Assembly (NCBI GenBank): GCA_965216955.1
Contig: CBDCGV010000011.1
Location: 1 to 64,000 of the forward strand
Source of the DNA: CBDCGV01 sp965216955
GTDB taxonomy: Bacteria > Bacteroidota > Bacteroidia > Chitinophagales > JADIYW01
Length of the DNA: 64,000 nucleotides
Direction of reading: 5' to 3'
Within the stretch, counting starts at the first letter, position 1. Every line of letters starts with the position of its first letter. The translations under genes and the position numbers were made by a program. Of the stretch, positions 63,102-64,000 are shown one piece after another. The notes beneath the pieces are model-generated. The model searched no databases and was not told the origin of the DNA. It saw nothing but the letters and a program-made list of their open reading frames with translations.

Positions 63102-64000
63102 ATGAGAAATGTACTTTTCGCTTTAATTTTTGGATCTATCTCTGTCAATTGTTTAGGAGGGAATCTTATCACATCATTCATTGAAATAAACGATGTTAAG
63201 CGTAAAGCTATTTTATACATTCCTAACCATTATGATGGTTCAAATGCCTACCCACTTGTAGTTAATGCCCATGGCTTTAGTTGGAACGCGACTAATTGGA
63301 TTGCAGAAAGATCTACTTATAACAAAATTGCCGATAGGGATAGTTTTATTGTTGTTTACCCAGAAGGTTTAATGGGCTCTGCTTTTGGAAATTCATGGAA
63401 TGTGGGATATGGCCCTGCAAGAGGGGTGAATGATGTTGGTTTTATTAAAGCACTTATAGACTTTTGCAAAGAGAACTATGTAATCAATGAGGAAAAAATT
63501 TATATGTCTGGATTTTCTCAAGGGGGAATGCTTACTTATCATTTTGCATGTAAATATCCAGGCATCCTAGCGGCAATTGCTTCGGGATCTGGATCATTAA
63601 CTGAACGAGTAATTATTGATTGTGCTAATGTTGATCCAATTCCTGTTATGCATATTCATGGTGATCGTGATGAGGTAGTATTTTATAATGGGTTGCGAAA
63701 TATATTAAGATCAGCAGAAGAAACTGTTTCTTTCTGGCTTGAAAAAAACCACTGTTCAAATGAATCTACCGAATTGAGCATTCCTAACACTTACACAGAT
63801 GGCACTTTTGCCAAAAGGTATGAATACACGAATTGTATAAACAAAAACAATATGGTTGTATTTATCAAAGTTTTTGGTGGGCTTCACGACTGGTATAGTC
63901 CAAGAAGTGGCCCCTTAAATGATGTTGACAATAGTGAAGTCACCTGGCAATTTTTTAAACAATTCCCCAAGCAAGACTCGTCAATTCTAACTTCCAATAT
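63102..64000 (+). CDS. Secreted alpha/beta-hydrolase, feruloyl esterase/PHB depolymerase (LpqC) family, C-terminus outside window
   Basis: About 299 residues are present from ATG at 63102 and the frame stays open to the window end. A signal peptide (MRNVLFALIFGSISVNCLGG) precedes a CE1-type hydrolase: oxyanion region LVVNAHGFSWNAT, the nucleophile SGFSQGGM (Ser about 141), the acid in HIHGDRDEVVFY and the His in GGLHDWYS. Such enzymes cleave feruloyl or acetyl esters or polyhydroxyalkanoates. The missing C-terminus could carry a T9SS sorting domain, which would make it a secreted polysaccharide-acting enzyme. Confidence 0.85.
   Translation, partial: MRNVLFALIFGSISVNCLGGNLITSFIEINDVKRKAILYIPNHYDGSNAYPLVVNAHGFSWNATNWIAERSTYNKIADRDSFIVVYPEGLMGSAFGNSWNVGYGPARGVNDVGFIKALIDFCKENYVINEEKIYMSGFSQGGMLTYHFACKYPGILAAIASGSGSLTERVIIDCANVDPIPVMHIHGDRDEVVFYNGLRNILRSAEETVSFWLEKNHCSNESTELSIPNTYTDGTFAKRYEYTNCINKNNMVVFIKVFGGLHDWYSPRSGPLNDVDNSEVTWQFFKQFPKQDSSILTSN

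Overview
The window looks like a chromosomal stretch of an AT-rich, marine-type member of the Bacteroidota, probably near Flavobacteriales. Lineage markers are a type IX secretion (T9SS) component (PorZ), a giant secreted protein with a T9SS C-terminal sorting domain, a FecA-like TonB receptor with an N-terminal carboxypeptidase-regulatory-like domain, an OmpA protein with thrombospondin type 3 repeats, a cysteine-poor DksA relative between ileS and lspA, a bacterial GGGP-synthase homologue, and promoter-like TAnnTTTG boxes instead of E. coli -10/-35 pairs. Many genes begin with TTG or GTG. No rRNA, tRNA, CRISPR array, prophage or origin was seen. Coding density is high and no gene-free stretch exceeds 300 bases.

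Layout. 1-3503: a truncated multi-spanning glycosyltransferase, a long-chain acyl-CoA synthetase and a small beta-barrel protein. 3615-8955: a compact operon rel-fur-purA-pabB. 8977-12101: a sulfotransferase, then a REP-associated (RAYT-type) transposase bracketed by copies of a small palindrome, then rsgA and the GGGP-synthase-like gene. 12183-20233: a membrane protein with a DUF2807 lipoprotein, an exonuclease/GIY-YIG fusion, a secreted unknown, TauE/SafE, dnaN, an L,D-transpeptidase and a POT peptide transporter. 20334-24240: a secreted unknown, a UPF0104 membrane protein, and a two-gene unit of a cytosolic trypsin-like protease with an unknown partner. 24408-29199: a NarL-type regulator, a FecA-like receptor and a GAF-SpoIIE phosphatase.

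29356-33344: an OmpA-family gene interrupted by a +1 frameshift and a three-gene arsenosugar cluster (glycosyltransferase, ArsS, AhpD-like). 33548-40629: a long amidophosphoribosyltransferase, MoxR, and three consecutive periplasmic parvulin/SurA-type genes, headed by a promoter region with two perfect dyads. 40720-43986: RlmD, an FKBP and a serine hydrolase. 44049-55463: a 2,946-residue secreted protein built from about 14 PPC-like repeats with a small secreted partner upstream, divergent from a TMTC-like membrane glycosyltransferase with TPRs. 55449-64000: recO-porZ on the minus strand, ileS-dksA-lspA on the plus strand, and a truncated secreted esterase.

Themes. Envelope biogenesis dominates: parvulins, FKBP, LspA, PorZ, L,D-transpeptidase and outer-membrane proteins. 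The stringent-response operon places the alarmone enzyme beside PurA, whose E. coli homologue is inhibited by ppGpp. The best candidates for something new are the RAYT/palindrome unit whose palindrome supplies the stop codons of both convergent genes, the zinc-ribbon cytosolic protease pair, and the giant PPC-repeat protein with its partner. The OmpA frameshift needs checking before any biology is drawn from it.
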